Below the pieces are notes generated by a model that was given only the letters and a program-made list of their open reading frames with translations, was not told the origin of the DNA and ran no database searches. This document shows positions 8,426-18,996 of a stretch of 40,472 nt of DNA, piece after piece. This DNA is from JABRWC01 sp039961675. Lineage in GTDB: Bacteria; Planctomycetota; Phycisphaerae; UBA1845; Fen-1342. The position numbers and the translations under genes are program-made. The stretch's first letter is position 1; every line of letters begins with the position of its first letter. Location of the stretch: assembly GCA_039961675.1 (NCBI GenBank), contig JABRWC010000092.1, forward strand, positions 1-40,472, read 5' to 3'.

Positions 8426-9855
8426 CGAGCCGGACGGGTCCAGCGAAGTCCGACTCTTCGCGGCGCTCAATGCTGACGGGACGCGAGGCCGCACGTCTGG
8501 CGGTGATCGACGCACTGCGAGGGGCGCGCTTCGTCGCCGAAACGCTCCGCGGCTTGCGCGCTCAGGGCCGCCTCGCCGCGCGCGAGTCCGCGCTGGCGAT
8601 GGAGACCGCTCTCGGCGCAGTCCGTCACCAGGTCACGCTCGATCACGTTCTGAAATCGGTTGCGGACTACGATCCCGCACGCGTGCGCGACGAGCTGCGC
8701 GCGGCGCTGCACTGCGCGGCGTACCAGGTCGTGTGGATGGACCGCGTGCCGTTGTTTGCCGCCGTGGATGAGACGGTCGAACTGACGCGGCGGACCGCCG
8801 GCCGACGCGCCGCGGGGATGGTCAACGCCATCCTGCGGGCGCTGTGCCGCGCAGTCGAACTGCGCCGTACGGCGTGGCGCCGGCTCGACCCGCGGCTGGT
8901 CCGCGTGAACTGGTCCGAAGCGTGCCGCTTCGACCGCCCCGTGCTGCCGGAAGCGGAGCTTGCGGGCGCCGAGGCGCACGTCGCCGCCGCGGCCGCCGAG
9001 CGCCTGTCGCGGTTCCAGTCGCTCGTGCGGAGGTTCGGATCGGACGCGGCCGAGGAGGTCACGTGGGCGTCGCAAGCGACACCCGTCACGGTGCTGCTGC
9101 CGAATCGCCTGCAAATTGAAGCGGCCGCGTACCAGCGGCAGATTCGCGAGGAATTTGGCGACGCCGTCGAGTGCACGCCCCACGCGGCGTTTCTTCCGGG
9201 AAGCGCGCGTTTGGCGGATTCAGCACTGTTCCGCGAGGGCCGGGCATACGTGCAGGACTTGACGCAGCGTTTCGCCGCCTCGCTGCTCGAAGCGCGGCCC
9301 GGGGAACGAATCCTCGATCTGTGCGCGGCGCCGGGGGGGAAGTCGGTCGCGCTGGCGCTGGACATGGAGGACCGCGGCGAGATCGTCGCCTGCGACGCGG
9401 GCGAGGACCGCATCGAACTGGTTCGCGAGAACGCGCGCCGGATGCACCTCACGTGCATTCGCACGCGTCTGATTCAGCACAGCGACGCTTCGGACATCGG
9501 AGAGGCGCCGGCGTTCGACGGCGCCATTGTTGACGTCCCGTGCACCAACACCGGAGCCATCGCCCGGCGGCCGGAGGCGCGTCTGGCGCTGACGTCGCGG
9601 AAGCTGGCGTCGCTGCGCCGGTTGCAGACGGCGCTGTTGCGGCGGGCCGCGGCCGTCGTGAGAGCAGGGGGGCGGCTGGTCTACAGCACGTGCAGCATCG
9701 AGCCGGAGGAGAACGAGCGAATCGTGATGAACTTCCTGCGCGAGAACTCGGCCTGGTCGCTGGAGCACCAGCAGACGACCTTGCCCGCCTGGGGCGCTCA
9801 GCTCAGTGCCTGGCGCGACGGCGGCTACGCCGCGCGACTGGTGCGGACGGCGTAA
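8422..9855 (+). CDS. rsmB: 16S rRNA m5C967 methyltransferase RsmB
   Basis: An S-adenosylmethionine-dependent cytosine-5 methyltransferase of 477 residues. An N-terminal NusB-like RNA-binding domain (about 20-160) precedes the catalytic domain. The SAM-binding motif is D-L-C-A-A-P-G-G-K-S (about 299-308). The two cysteines of the mechanism are Cys374 in D-V-P-C-T-N-T-G and Cys424 in Y-S-T-C-S. The motif IV context (C-T-N-T-G instead of the usual C-S-G-x-G) is unusual but keeps the cysteine. The start overlaps the fmt stop by 4 bp. A GC-rich hairpin terminator lies about 40 bp after the stop and closes the operon that begins at the MCE gene. Confidence 0.93.
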   Translation: MTSRTGPAKSDSSRRSMLTGREAARLAVIDALRGARFVAETLRGLRAQGRLAARESALAMETALGAVRHQVTLDHVLKSVADYDPARVRDELRAALHCAAYQVVWMDRVPLFAAVDETVELTRRTAGRRAAGMVNAILRALCRAVELRRTAWRRLDPRLVRVNWSEACRFDRPVLPEAELAGAEAHVAAAAAERLSRFQSLVRRFGSDAAEEVTWASQATPVTVLLPNRLQIEAAAYQRQIREEFGDAVECTPHAAFLPGSARLADSALFREGRAYVQDLTQRFAASLLEARPGERILDLCAAPGGKSVALALDMEDRGEIVACDAGEDRIELVRENARRMHLTCIRTRLIQHSDASDIGEAPAFDGAIVDVPCTNTGAIARRPEARLALTSRKLASLRRLQTALLRRAAAVVRAGGRLVYSTCSIEPEENERIVMNFLRENSAWSLEHQQTTLPAWGAQLSAWRDGGYAARLVRTA

Positions 9856-9896
9856 TGTCGTAGCGTCGAACTGCCGCGACGGGCTGCAAATGGGCA

Positions 9897-9936
9897 CGGG
9901 CCGGCGTTCGCATTGAGCGCCGGCCCGCGGGTTTGT
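9897..9936 (+). terminator. Intrinsic terminator of the def-fmt-rsmB operon
   Basis: A perfect 10-bp stem, CGGGCCGGCG (9897-9906) with CGCCGGCCCG (9918-9927), has an 11-nt loop. It is followed by GGGTTTGTT. The T-run is short but the stem is strong and lies just after rsmB. Confidence 0.65.
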
Positions 9937-10112
9937 TGAGAGGGAGTCAGGTGGCTTCGAGGCTCGCGGCTCTCGTATCCGTCCACCAGATGCTAGGCGT
10001 GCCGCGTGTGCGGAATCCAGGAGCGGGCGAACGACCGGAAATCGCGGGGCCCGAGACTCGGGATTGCACGACCAGTCGGGTGGCCCGGCAATCCAGTCCA
10101 TCCTCCAGGCTT

Positions 10113-10174
10113 CACAGGCGAAACGCCCGTGCCACCCCTGGCTGTGAACGTCACAGGCAAGACGCCTGTGCCAT
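10113..10174. repeat. Two copies of a dispersed palindromic repeat
   Basis: Two units, CACAGGCGAAACGCCCGTGC (10113-10132) and CACAGGCAAGACGCCTGTGC (10153-10172), lie about 40 bp apart just after the stop of the amidotransferase-like gene. Each is an imperfect palindrome. They are the reverse-strand form of the units at 35787-35900 and of the damaged unit at 40421. The rest of the gap from 9937 to 10180 holds no recognisable gene. Confidence 0.75.
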
Positions 10175-10180
10175 GTGAGA

Positions 10181-10915
10181 TTACTGGCTGCGTGCGGCCT
10201 CGCGAACCAGCGCCTCGAACAGCCGCCGATGTTCCACGCGGTCCGTCATGTCCTCCGGGTGCCACTGCACCGCGATGAGAAACCGGCCGTCCGAGCTCTC
10301 GGCGGCTTCGACGGTCCCATCGGGCGCGAAGCCGACCGCTGTCAGTCGCTCGCCGAGCCGGGTCGCGTCAACCACCTGGTGATGCCGGCTGTTCACTTCT
10401 AAGCGCGTCCGCCCGACGATCTCCGCGATCCGTGAGCCAGGTACGAGATCGACATCGTGGTACACGCTGCCGTGGTCGTCGCTGTAGTGACGCACCGGCC
10501 GCTCCCGGGGCAGATCGTCAACGTGCTGAACCAGGCACCCGCCGCGACCGACGCTCGCGATCTGGCAACCGAGGCAGATGGCGAGGATCGGGCGTCGCAG
10601 CTCGTCCGCGCGGCGGAACAGGGCAATGTCGAAGCGGTCGCGGCGTTCGTGCAGCACCTCGGTCTTGGGATGCGGGGCCTGAGCGTAGTGGCGCGGGTGC
10701 AGGTCCGGTCCGCCCGTGAGCAGCAGCCCATCGCAGCGCACCAGCACGTCTTCCAGCAGCGCCGGGTCGACATCCGCGGGCGTCGGGATCGGGAACGGGA
10801 TTCCGCCGGCGGCGAAGACCGCGTCGGTGTAGGCCGCGTTGATGAACGCGCGCAGACGCGGACTCCCGCCGTTGGTTTGCTCGAAACTGCACGTCACGCC
10901 GATGAGTGGCCGCAT
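10181..10915 (-). CDS. Class I glutamine amidotransferase-like hydrolase (peptidase C26, PuuD-like)
   Basis: A cytoplasmic hydrolase of 244 residues in the family of gamma-glutamyl-GABA hydrolases. The nucleophile is Cys114 in A-I-C-L-G-C-Q, and His219/Glu221 complete the triad in V-Q-W-H-P-E. The early segment D-G-L-L-L-T-G-G-P-D-L-H-P is typical of the family. I placed the start at M-R-P-L-I-G-V (10915), preceded by GGGAG; upstream open frame has no family similarity. The natural substrate is not evident; there is no putrescine-degradation gene nearby. The gene is divergent from bamA. Repeat copies lie within 10 bp of its stop, although they do not appear to enter the coding sequence. Confidence 0.88.
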   Translation of the reverse strand: MRPLIGVTCSFEQTNGGSPRLRAFINAAYTDAVFAAGGIPFPIPTPADVDPALLEDVLVRCDGLLLTGGPDLHPRHYAQAPHPKTEVLHERRDRFDIALFRRADELRRPILAICLGCQIASVGRGGCLVQHVDDLPRERPVRHYSDDHGSVYHDVDLVPGSRIAEIVGRTRLEVNSRHHQVVDATRLGERLTAVGFAPDGTVEAAESSDGRFLIAVQWHPEDMTDRVEHRRLFEALVREAARSQ

Positions 10916-10962
10916 TCGAAGCTCGCTCCCTGTTCGCGCCGGGAGTTCGCAGCGTCTCTCCG

Positions 10963-10990
10963 TTGCACGCCCGGCAGCGCCTTGTATAGT
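10963..10990 (+). promoter_or_regulatory. Sigma-70-type promoter of bamA
   Basis: TTGCAC at 10963-10968, a 16-bp spacer and TATAGT at 10985-10990. It points toward bamA and places the transcription start near 10997. This excludes every in-frame start upstream and leaves the GTG at 11076 as the only reasonable start codon. Confidence 0.65.
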
Positions 10991-11075
10991 ACCGCCGTGG
11001 GTTGGCGCGGGTTCGGCTGAGCGGCCGCATTCGCGGACGAGCGAGATCTCCAATCGGCCCGGCACTTGGTGCGTC

Positions 11076-13439
11076 GTGTACGGACGCAGGCGTTCTTCGA
11101 TCCGAGCGATCGATTCGTGGCGCGGTCCGCTGGCGGTCTGCGCGCTGGCGCTGTTCACGGCGACGCCGGCTTCCGCGCAGGACCGTCCGACGGACGGCAT
11201 GGTCATCCGGCGGGTCGATCTTCGCGGCCTCGAGGCGATCAGCGAGGGGTTCGTCCGCCGCGTGCTCAAGACGCGCGTGGGTCAAAACTACCGCGAGGCT
11301 CAGGTCCAAGATGACGTGCGCGAGCTTCTTCGCACGCGCAAGTTCCTGAACGTGATTGCCGACGCCTCGATCGAGGAAGGCCAGGCGGTGGTCGTGTTCA
11401 CCGTGCAGGAGAAGCCCACCGTCCGTTCGGTCGAAGTCGAGGGCAACAAGCGCTTCAGCGAGGACGAGCTGTTCAAGGAGCTGGCCTTCTCCGCCGGCAG
11501 CGTACTGGACCGCTTCGAGGTCAACCGCGGCCGCGAGAACATCGAGCGGAAGTACCGTGAGAAGGGCTACTACTACGCCACCGTGCAGGTGGACGAGGAG
11601 ATGCTGCGGTTGGAGGACCGCGTGGTCTACCGCGTCACCGAGGGGCCGCGCGTCAAGGTGCGCAAGATCGTCTTCGAGGGAGTGCGCGCCTTCCCCGAAC
11701 CGCAGTTACGGTTCAAGCTCAAGACCCAGACCTATTTTCCCATTTTCGTCGCCGGCGCGTTCGACGAGGAGACCGCCGACCGCGACGCGCTGGAGGTCCA
11801 GGACTTCTACCGCAAGGAGGGCTACCTCGACTGCCGTGTCGGGTACCGCCTCGACTTTCAGGACGTGGCCCGGACGGACTTGCACCTCGTATTCGTCGTG
11901 GACGAGGGCCTGCGCTACCAGGTGCAGGAAATCGTCGTCGAAGGCAACGAGGTCTTCGACGAGGAGCGCATCCGCTCCGTCATGCAGCTCCAGCCCGGCG
12001 GCTTCCTCCGCGACGAGACGCTCCAGGCCGACCGCAAGCGCATCGAGGACCTCTACGGCGAGATCGGCTACGTCGACGCCCGCATCGTCAACATGGAACA
12101 GCCCCACGAGTTTCTGGACCAGCCGGGCGTCGTGCGGCTGCGCCTGCGCATCAACGAAGGCGCCCAATCGCGCTTCGGCCGAATCACGATCCGCGGCAAC
12201 CCGCGCACCAAGGACGAGGTCGTCCGCCGCGAGCTGCGCTTCTATCCCGGCGAGGAGTACAACACGGTCAAGGCCCGCGAGGCGGAGAAACGCCTGACCG
12301 AGACCGGCCTTTTCAACCGGGCGACGATCACGCCGCTGGAGGACGTGGACGGGTTCCGCGAGGCGCTGGTCGAGGTCGAGGAAGCGCAGGCGATCAACTT
12401 CATCATCGGCGTCGGCGTGAGCACCGACAGCGGCGTCATCGGCCAGTTGAGCATCGAGAACCGCAACTTCGACCTGTTCGACTGGCCGCGGACCTGGGGC
12501 GAGTTCTTCCGCGGCCAGGCGTTCCGCGGCGACGGCCAGCGCCTGCGGCTCAGCGCCGAGCCGGGAACCGAGGTCTCGCGCTTCCGCATCGACTTTACCG
12601 AGCCATACTTCCTCGATCGGCCCGTCCGCCTGGACACGTCGGTGTACCTGTTCGAGCGCGACCGGGAATCGTACGACGAAGAGCGTATCGGTTTCCTCCT
12701 GGCGTTCAGCAAGCGCTTTGAGACCGGCCTGCTGCGGAATTGGGCCGGCGAAATCGCCGGTCGCGTGGAGGGAATCGACATCAACGACGTCCGCGACCTG
12801 GCCGCGAACGACATCGAAGACGTGAAGGGCAACAGCTTCTTGACCGCCCTCAAGGCCACGCTGGCGCACGACACGACCGACAGCCGCATTGTGCCGACCA
12901 AGGGGCACCGCTTCTCAATGGCCTGGGAGCAGGTGGGCGCGCTCGGCGGCGATTACGACTTCGGCCGGCCGAGCCTCAGTTTCGCCTGGTACAAGACGCT
13001 CCAGACCGACGCGCTCGATCGCAAGAGCGTTCTCGGCGTCCGCGCCGACGCCGCGTACATCGTCGGCGACGCGCCCGTGTTCGAGCGCTTCTACGCGGGC
13101 GGATTCGGCTCGATCCGCGGCTTCAAGTTCCGCGGGATCACGCCGCGGGCGGGACTGTTCAACGACAAGGTCGGCGGCGATTTCATCCTGCTCGCGGGCG
13201 CGGAATACTCTGTGCCGCTTTATGCCGACAACGTGCGCGGCGTGGCATTCCTCGACATGGGCACGGTCGAGGAGGACTTCGGGATTCACAGTTGGCGCGC
13301 TGCGGTCGGGTTCGGGCTGCGGATCAATCTGAACTTCTTCGGACCCGTGCCGATCGTGTTCGACTTCGGCTTCCCGATCGCGGAAGAGGAGGAGGACAAC
13401 AACCAGGTGTTCAACTTTTCGGTCGGGGCATCGTTCTAG
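11076..13439 (+). CDS. bamA: Outer-membrane assembly protein BamA (Omp85)
   Basis: The central component for insertion of beta-barrel proteins into the outer membrane; 787 residues. An N-terminal signal peptide (R-R-R, then L-A-V-C-A-L-A-L-F, cleavage after A-S-A near residue 34) leads into five POTRA domains (about 40-430), each with a V-x-G-N or similar glycine turn. These are followed by a C-terminal 16-strand-type barrel. The lid-loop motif appears as S-I-R-G-F-K-F-R-G (canonical V-R-G-F/Y), and the chain ends in Phe, the usual barrel-end signal. The GTG start at 11076 is the first in-frame start after the promoter at 10963, but its ribosome binding site is weak. Presence of this gene implies a diderm envelope. 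Confidence 0.95.
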   Translation: MYGRRRSSIRAIDSWRGPLAVCALALFTATPASAQDRPTDGMVIRRVDLRGLEAISEGFVRRVLKTRVGQNYREAQVQDDVRELLRTRKFLNVIADASIEEGQAVVVFTVQEKPTVRSVEVEGNKRFSEDELFKELAFSAGSVLDRFEVNRGRENIERKYREKGYYYATVQVDEEMLRLEDRVVYRVTEGPRVKVRKIVFEGVRAFPEPQLRFKLKTQTYFPIFVAGAFDEETADRDALEVQDFYRKEGYLDCRVGYRLDFQDVARTDLHLVFVVDEGLRYQVQEIVVEGNEVFDEERIRSVMQLQPGGFLRDETLQADRKRIEDLYGEIGYVDARIVNMEQPHEFLDQPGVVRLRLRINEGAQSRFGRITIRGNPRTKDEVVRRELRFYPGEEYNTVKAREAEKRLTETGLFNRATITPLEDVDGFREALVEVEEAQAINFIIGVGVSTDSGVIGQLSIENRNFDLFDWPRTWGEFFRGQAFRGDGQRLRLSAEPGTEVSRFRIDFTEPYFLDRPVRLDTSVYLFERDRESYDEERIGFLLAFSKRFETGLLRNWAGEIAGRVEGIDINDVRDLAANDIEDVKGNSFLTALKATLAHDTTDSRIVPTKGHRFSMAWEQVGALGGDYDFGRPSLSFAWYKTLQTDALDRKSVLGVRADAAYIVGDAPVFERFYAGGFGSIRGFKFRGITPRAGLFNDKVGGDFILLAGAEYSVPLYADNVRGVAFLDMGTVEEDFGIHSWRAAVGFGLRINLNFFGPVPIVFDFGFPIAEEEEDNNQVFNFSVGASF

Positions 13440-13588
13440 CGTGGGGCGGCGGCTTCGGGAGCGGTTGCGAAGCGAGGTGTTGCCGGGCCCTGTGCGAGCC
13501 CTGCAAGTCAATTCCGACTCGTGTGCGCGGAGGGGGTCAGCGCCCGGCACGCGAGCGAGCGAACTGGGCCAGCCGTCGACCGCTATGA

Positions 13589-13616
13589 TTGACAGCGCGT
13601 AGCCGCCCGATATCAT
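13589..13616 (+). promoter_or_regulatory. Strong promoter upstream of tRNA-Ile
   Basis: TTGACA at 13589-13594, a 16-bp spacer and TATCAT at 13611-13616, about 120 bp before tRNA-Ile. The rest of 13440-13736 holds no gene, and in particular there is no room for a 16S rRNA. The context ATTGACAGCG is shared with the promoter before 23S. Confidence 0.7.
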
Positions 13617-13736
13617 TCACCGGTTGCGCCGAGCGCCGTCGCGGACGTGCTGACCGGTGTCGGGACGCCGTCCCATGCCGTGACGGTTCAACTCGCCCTG
13701 GTGGGTGGATTACCGCGGGGAGCCACGCGACGATAA

Positions 13737-13810
13737 GGGCTTGTAGCTCAGTTGGTTAGAGCGCGTCCCTGATAAGGACGAGGTCCGAGGTTCGAATCCT
13801 CGCAGGCCCA
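13737..13810 (+). tRNA. tRNA-Ile (anticodon GAT)
   Basis: A 74-nt cloverleaf. The acceptor GGGCTTG pairs with CAGGCCC, the D arm is of type TAGCTCAGTTGGTTAGAGC, the anticodon loop is CTGATAA and the T arm GAGGTTCGAATCCTC. CCA is not encoded. tRNA-Ile(GAT) normally sits in the 16S-23S spacer. Here it precedes tRNA-Ala and 23S, but no 16S gene is next to it. Confidence 0.97.
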
Positions 13811-13850
13811 GTATGAGTGCGGCGAGTGTCAGCCGGACAGGGGGGCGATC

Positions 13851-13931
13851 ATGAGCGCATTCGTGATCCTGGCGATCGGGCTGCTGCTGGCGCTATCGAT
13901 CTGGAACGCGCTTCGCGGCGGAGGCTCGTGA
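13851..13931 (+). CDS. Putative 26-residue membrane peptide between the two tRNAs
   Basis: An ATG-started frame of 26 codons. The ATG follows a run of six G (13840-13845) with a 5-nt gap, a plausible ribosome binding site. The product has one continuous hydrophobic stretch (F-V-I-L-A-I-G-L-L-L-A-L-S-I-W, residues 4-18) and then a short positively charged, Gly-rich end (A-L-R-G-G-G-S). That is the shape of a single-pass membrane peptide. It fits exactly between tRNA-Ile and tRNA-Ala. I know no named family. It may instead be chance, since short hydrophobic frames are common in GC-rich DNA. Confidence 0.4.
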   Translation: MSAFVILAIGLLLALSIWNALRGGGS

Positions 13932-13987
13932 GGGTCTGGCAAGTGCGGCTAGGCGGCGCCTGGCCACTCACAGCGAAGCGGGTCTTC

Positions 13988-14060
13988 GGGGCCGTAGCTC
14001 AATTGGGAGAGCGCCTGGTTTGCAACCAGGAGGTCGCCGGTTCGAACCCGGTCGGCTCCA
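13988..14060 (+). tRNA. tRNA-Ala (anticodon TGC)
   Basis: A 73-nt cloverleaf. The acceptor GGGGCCG pairs with CGGCTCC, the anticodon loop is TTTGCAA, and the T arm is CCGGTTCGAACCCGG. CCA is not encoded. It is the second of the two tRNAs usually found in the 16S-23S spacer, 177 bp after tRNA-Ile and followed by a separate promoter for 23S. Confidence 0.97.
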
Positions 14061-14087
14061 CTCGCAGGACAAAAGTTTCGCGCGGCA

Positions 14088-14115
14088 TTGACAGCGTGCG
14101 GAATCGTGCTACAGT
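14088..14115 (+). promoter_or_regulatory. Promoter between tRNA-Ala and 23S rRNA
   Basis: TTGACA at 14088-14093, a 16-bp spacer and TACAGT at 14110-14115, about 210 bp before the 23S 5' end. In a standard rrn operon no promoter is needed here; it suggests that 23S-5S is transcribed on its own. Confidence 0.65.
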
Positions 14116-14178
14116 ACGTGGCCCCGCTGGGGAGGCTGGAAGAGCGGCGACGCTCGTCCGGAACGCACCGGCGGCGAT

Positions 14179-14188
14179 CTTTGACAAG
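14179..14188 (+). promoter_or_regulatory. Possible boxA-like antitermination element
   Basis: CTTTGACAAG lies about 140 bp before 23S. Sequences of the type CTTTGACA are frequent in rRNA leaders and spacers near boxA. The assignment rests on similarity and position only. Confidence 0.3.
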
Positions 14189-14326
14189 TGAAGAGTGGAT
14201 GCACGGGTATCGAAACCGTAATCCGATTCGAGCGGGCCTGCGGGCCGGGGGCGACCCCGGTGCGGAGGTTCGGCAGTTCGAATCGAGTACCAAAGGTGCG
14301 GCTTGGTCGCAGCGTTTCATAAATGC

Positions 14327-17180
<2,854 letters not shown>

Positions 17181-17310
17181 CATTTATGATCCGCTGTGAT
17201 TCCTCTACTTCACAGCCGCACCAGCGGTCTCTTATCCGCTGCATCCACCTTCACCGTTCGAGTGCAACCGCCGCGCCGGCCCACCAGCCGCCACGCGGCG
17301 CACGCGAATT

Positions 17311-17418
17311 GCCGGTGACCATACGTGTGGGGAAACACCTGATCCCATTCCGAACTCAGTAGTAAAGCCTACACGGCCGATGGTAGTCCAGACCGGGCGA
17401 GAGTAGGTGATTGCCGGC
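17311..17418 (+). rRNA. 5S ribosomal RNA
   Basis: About 108 nt. The terminal helix pairs GCCGGTGA with the 3' segment ending TTGCCGGC. The centre contains the conserved GATCCCATTCCGAACTC and GGGCGAGAGTAGG segments. It lies 130 bp after 23S and is followed directly by a strong terminator. The ends may differ by a few bases. Confidence 0.95.
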
Positions 17419-17423
17419 TTTTA

Positions 17424-17466
17424 CGGCCCGGCGCTTCCGCAAGGACGCGCCGGGCCGCCGTCTTTT
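17424..17466. terminator. Bidirectional terminator between 5S rRNA and the S41 protease gene
   Basis: A perfect 11-bp stem, CGGCCCGGCGC (17424-17434) with GCGCCGGGCCG (17447-17457), is followed by CCGTCTTTTA on the plus strand. It ends the rRNA transcript. The protease gene on the other strand stops at its edge, so it may serve both. Confidence 0.8.
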
Positions 17467-18817
17467 ACGAGCCCCGCCGCCCTAGCCGCGCGCGAGCCTC
17501 ACGCAACGCCGCATCCAGCGCCGCGTCCGCCGGCGTCTCAATGTCCGGCTTGACGCCCACGCCTTCCCAGTTCGTCTTCGTGATCGGGTTTTCCGCACGC
17601 GCGTACGGCATCGTGACGGCCAGGCCATCGCTTAGGCGGTGCAGGGTCACCGGGTGAGCGCCGCCGCCGGTCGTCTCACCGACGATCGTCGCTCGCTTCA
17701 GGCATTTGAGGTTATACGTGAACTCCTCGGCGCCCGAGAACGTGCGGCCGCTCGTCAGCACGTACACCGGGAGGTCGCCGGCGAAGCGCCGCCCAGGCAC
17801 CGTCGCGGTGGTCCAGGTCTCGGACGTCTTCCGGCTCCGCCGGTCGTAGAAAGTGTTCAGATACGTCGGCTCTTCGAACAGGTAACTGGAGATGAACTTG
17901 ATCATCTCCGGCGAGCCGCCGCCATTGTCGCGCAGATCGAAGATCAGCGCCTCGCAGTTGGCCAGAAACGCCAGCGCGGCCGCGGCGATCTCCTGCGCCT
18001 CGCCGCTGGGATGAAAAATGTTGAACTTTAGGTAGCCGATGTTTCCCGGCAGCACCTCCACGCGTTCGAATCCGTAGTTCTCGCGCCGGCCCTCGCGGAT
18101 CAGCGTCGGTTGGCGGTCATCAGGTTGCGACGCGGCGCTCGCGCGCAGCGGCGCGCTGGCCTGGACGCGCAGGTGCTTGTCGCGGCAGATCTCCTGCACG
18201 TCGCGCGTCAGCGCTTCGGCGAGCTCGCCGGCCGTCGCGGCGCCGTCGTACCGCCCGGACGCGGCGTTTTCTCGCACCGCGGCCGCCATCTTCTCGCCGA
18301 CCTCGGGATAGACGTACATGCTCGACAGCGCGTCGGCAAAGGACTGCACCGTCGCCGCGCGCAGTTCCGGGGTTACCGGGCGGGTCTGCGCCTCAGCGTC
18401 TTCCGGCCGCATGCCCGCCGCGATTCTGATTCCGATCAGGCCGTACGGCGGCTTGTCCTCGAACTCGAAGTCAAACGTCAGCTCGTCCGTGCCGATGGCC
18501 GGTGCCACACGGACGGAAAGGTCGCGCTCGGACGAGCGGAGCACACGCGTCACGGACAGCGTCTCCCAGCGCTGCCGCAGCTCGTGGTACATGCGGATGC
18601 GCTCGTCCATCGGACGCGATGCGAGCGCCGCCGCGGAGCGGTACGTTTGCTCGAATCCTCGCACCTCGGCCTCGTCGCCTGAGTTGAACGCCTTGAAGTA
18701 CGCGGCGGCGCAGCGGCCGGCGTGGGTGTCGGGGAGCGCCGCGTCCTCAGCCGACGCGCTGACTCGAAGCGCCAGAAGCAGGAGCGGGAGCATGATGAGC
18801 GGCCGACGAGTGGACAT
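17465..18817 (-). CDS. S41 family serine protease, exported
   Basis: A secreted peptidase of 450 residues in the tail-specific protease (S41) family. The signal peptide (L-I-M-L-P-L-L-L-L-A-L, cleavage near A-S-A at residue 23) precedes a mature N-terminal region of unknown function and an S41 N-terminal helical domain (about 150-220). The catalytic domain contains I-F-D-L-R-D-N-G-G-G (292-301) and the nucleophile Ser361 in G-R-T-F-S-G-A-E-E-F. After it come I-V-G-E-T-T-G-G-G and a characteristic A-H-P. No PDZ domain is visible between them, as in the IRBP-like branch rather than the CtpA branch. The ATG has GGAGAC upstream. Substrate unknown. Confidence 0.9.
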   Translation of the reverse strand: MSTRRPLIMLPLLLLALRVSASAEDAALPDTHAGRCAAAYFKAFNSGDEAEVRGFEQTYRSAAALASRPMDERIRMYHELRQRWETLSVTRVLRSSERDLSVRVAPAIGTDELTFDFEFEDKPPYGLIGIRIAAGMRPEDAEAQTRPVTPELRAATVQSFADALSSMYVYPEVGEKMAAAVRENAASGRYDGAATAGELAEALTRDVQEICRDKHLRVQASAPLRASAASQPDDRQPTLIREGRRENYGFERVEVLPGNIGYLKFNIFHPSGEAQEIAAAALAFLANCEALIFDLRDNGGGSPEMIKFISSYLFEEPTYLNTFYDRRSRKTSETWTTATVPGRRFAGDLPVYVLTSGRTFSGAEEFTYNLKCLKRATIVGETTGGGAHPVTLHRLSDGLAVTMPYARAENPITKTNWEGVGVKPDIETPADAALDAALREARARLGRRGS

Positions 18818-18996
18818 GATTGTCTCCAGGGATTCGAGCTTGAACCCGCCTCAATGCGGCCCCGAAACAAGCGCCGGCCTGGTCGGGGCGTCGGCGCCGG
18901 ACGCCGGCAAGCAGGGGCCGCGCCGATCTACTAGACGCATAGTAGGGTGGGGTGCCTGTCAGAAACCGCCGAATACGGGCTGGCCGCCGGCGGCCG

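Noticed and set aside
11706..12908. 400-codon minus-strand frame across bamA
   Set aside because: Antisense shadow of the POTRA and barrel coding sequence, with no recognisable domain.
13440..13736. Search for a 16S rRNA or a fragment of it before tRNA-Ile
   Set aside because: The gap is under 300 bp and shows none of the conserved 16S segments such as the 3' anti-Shine-Dalgarno end.
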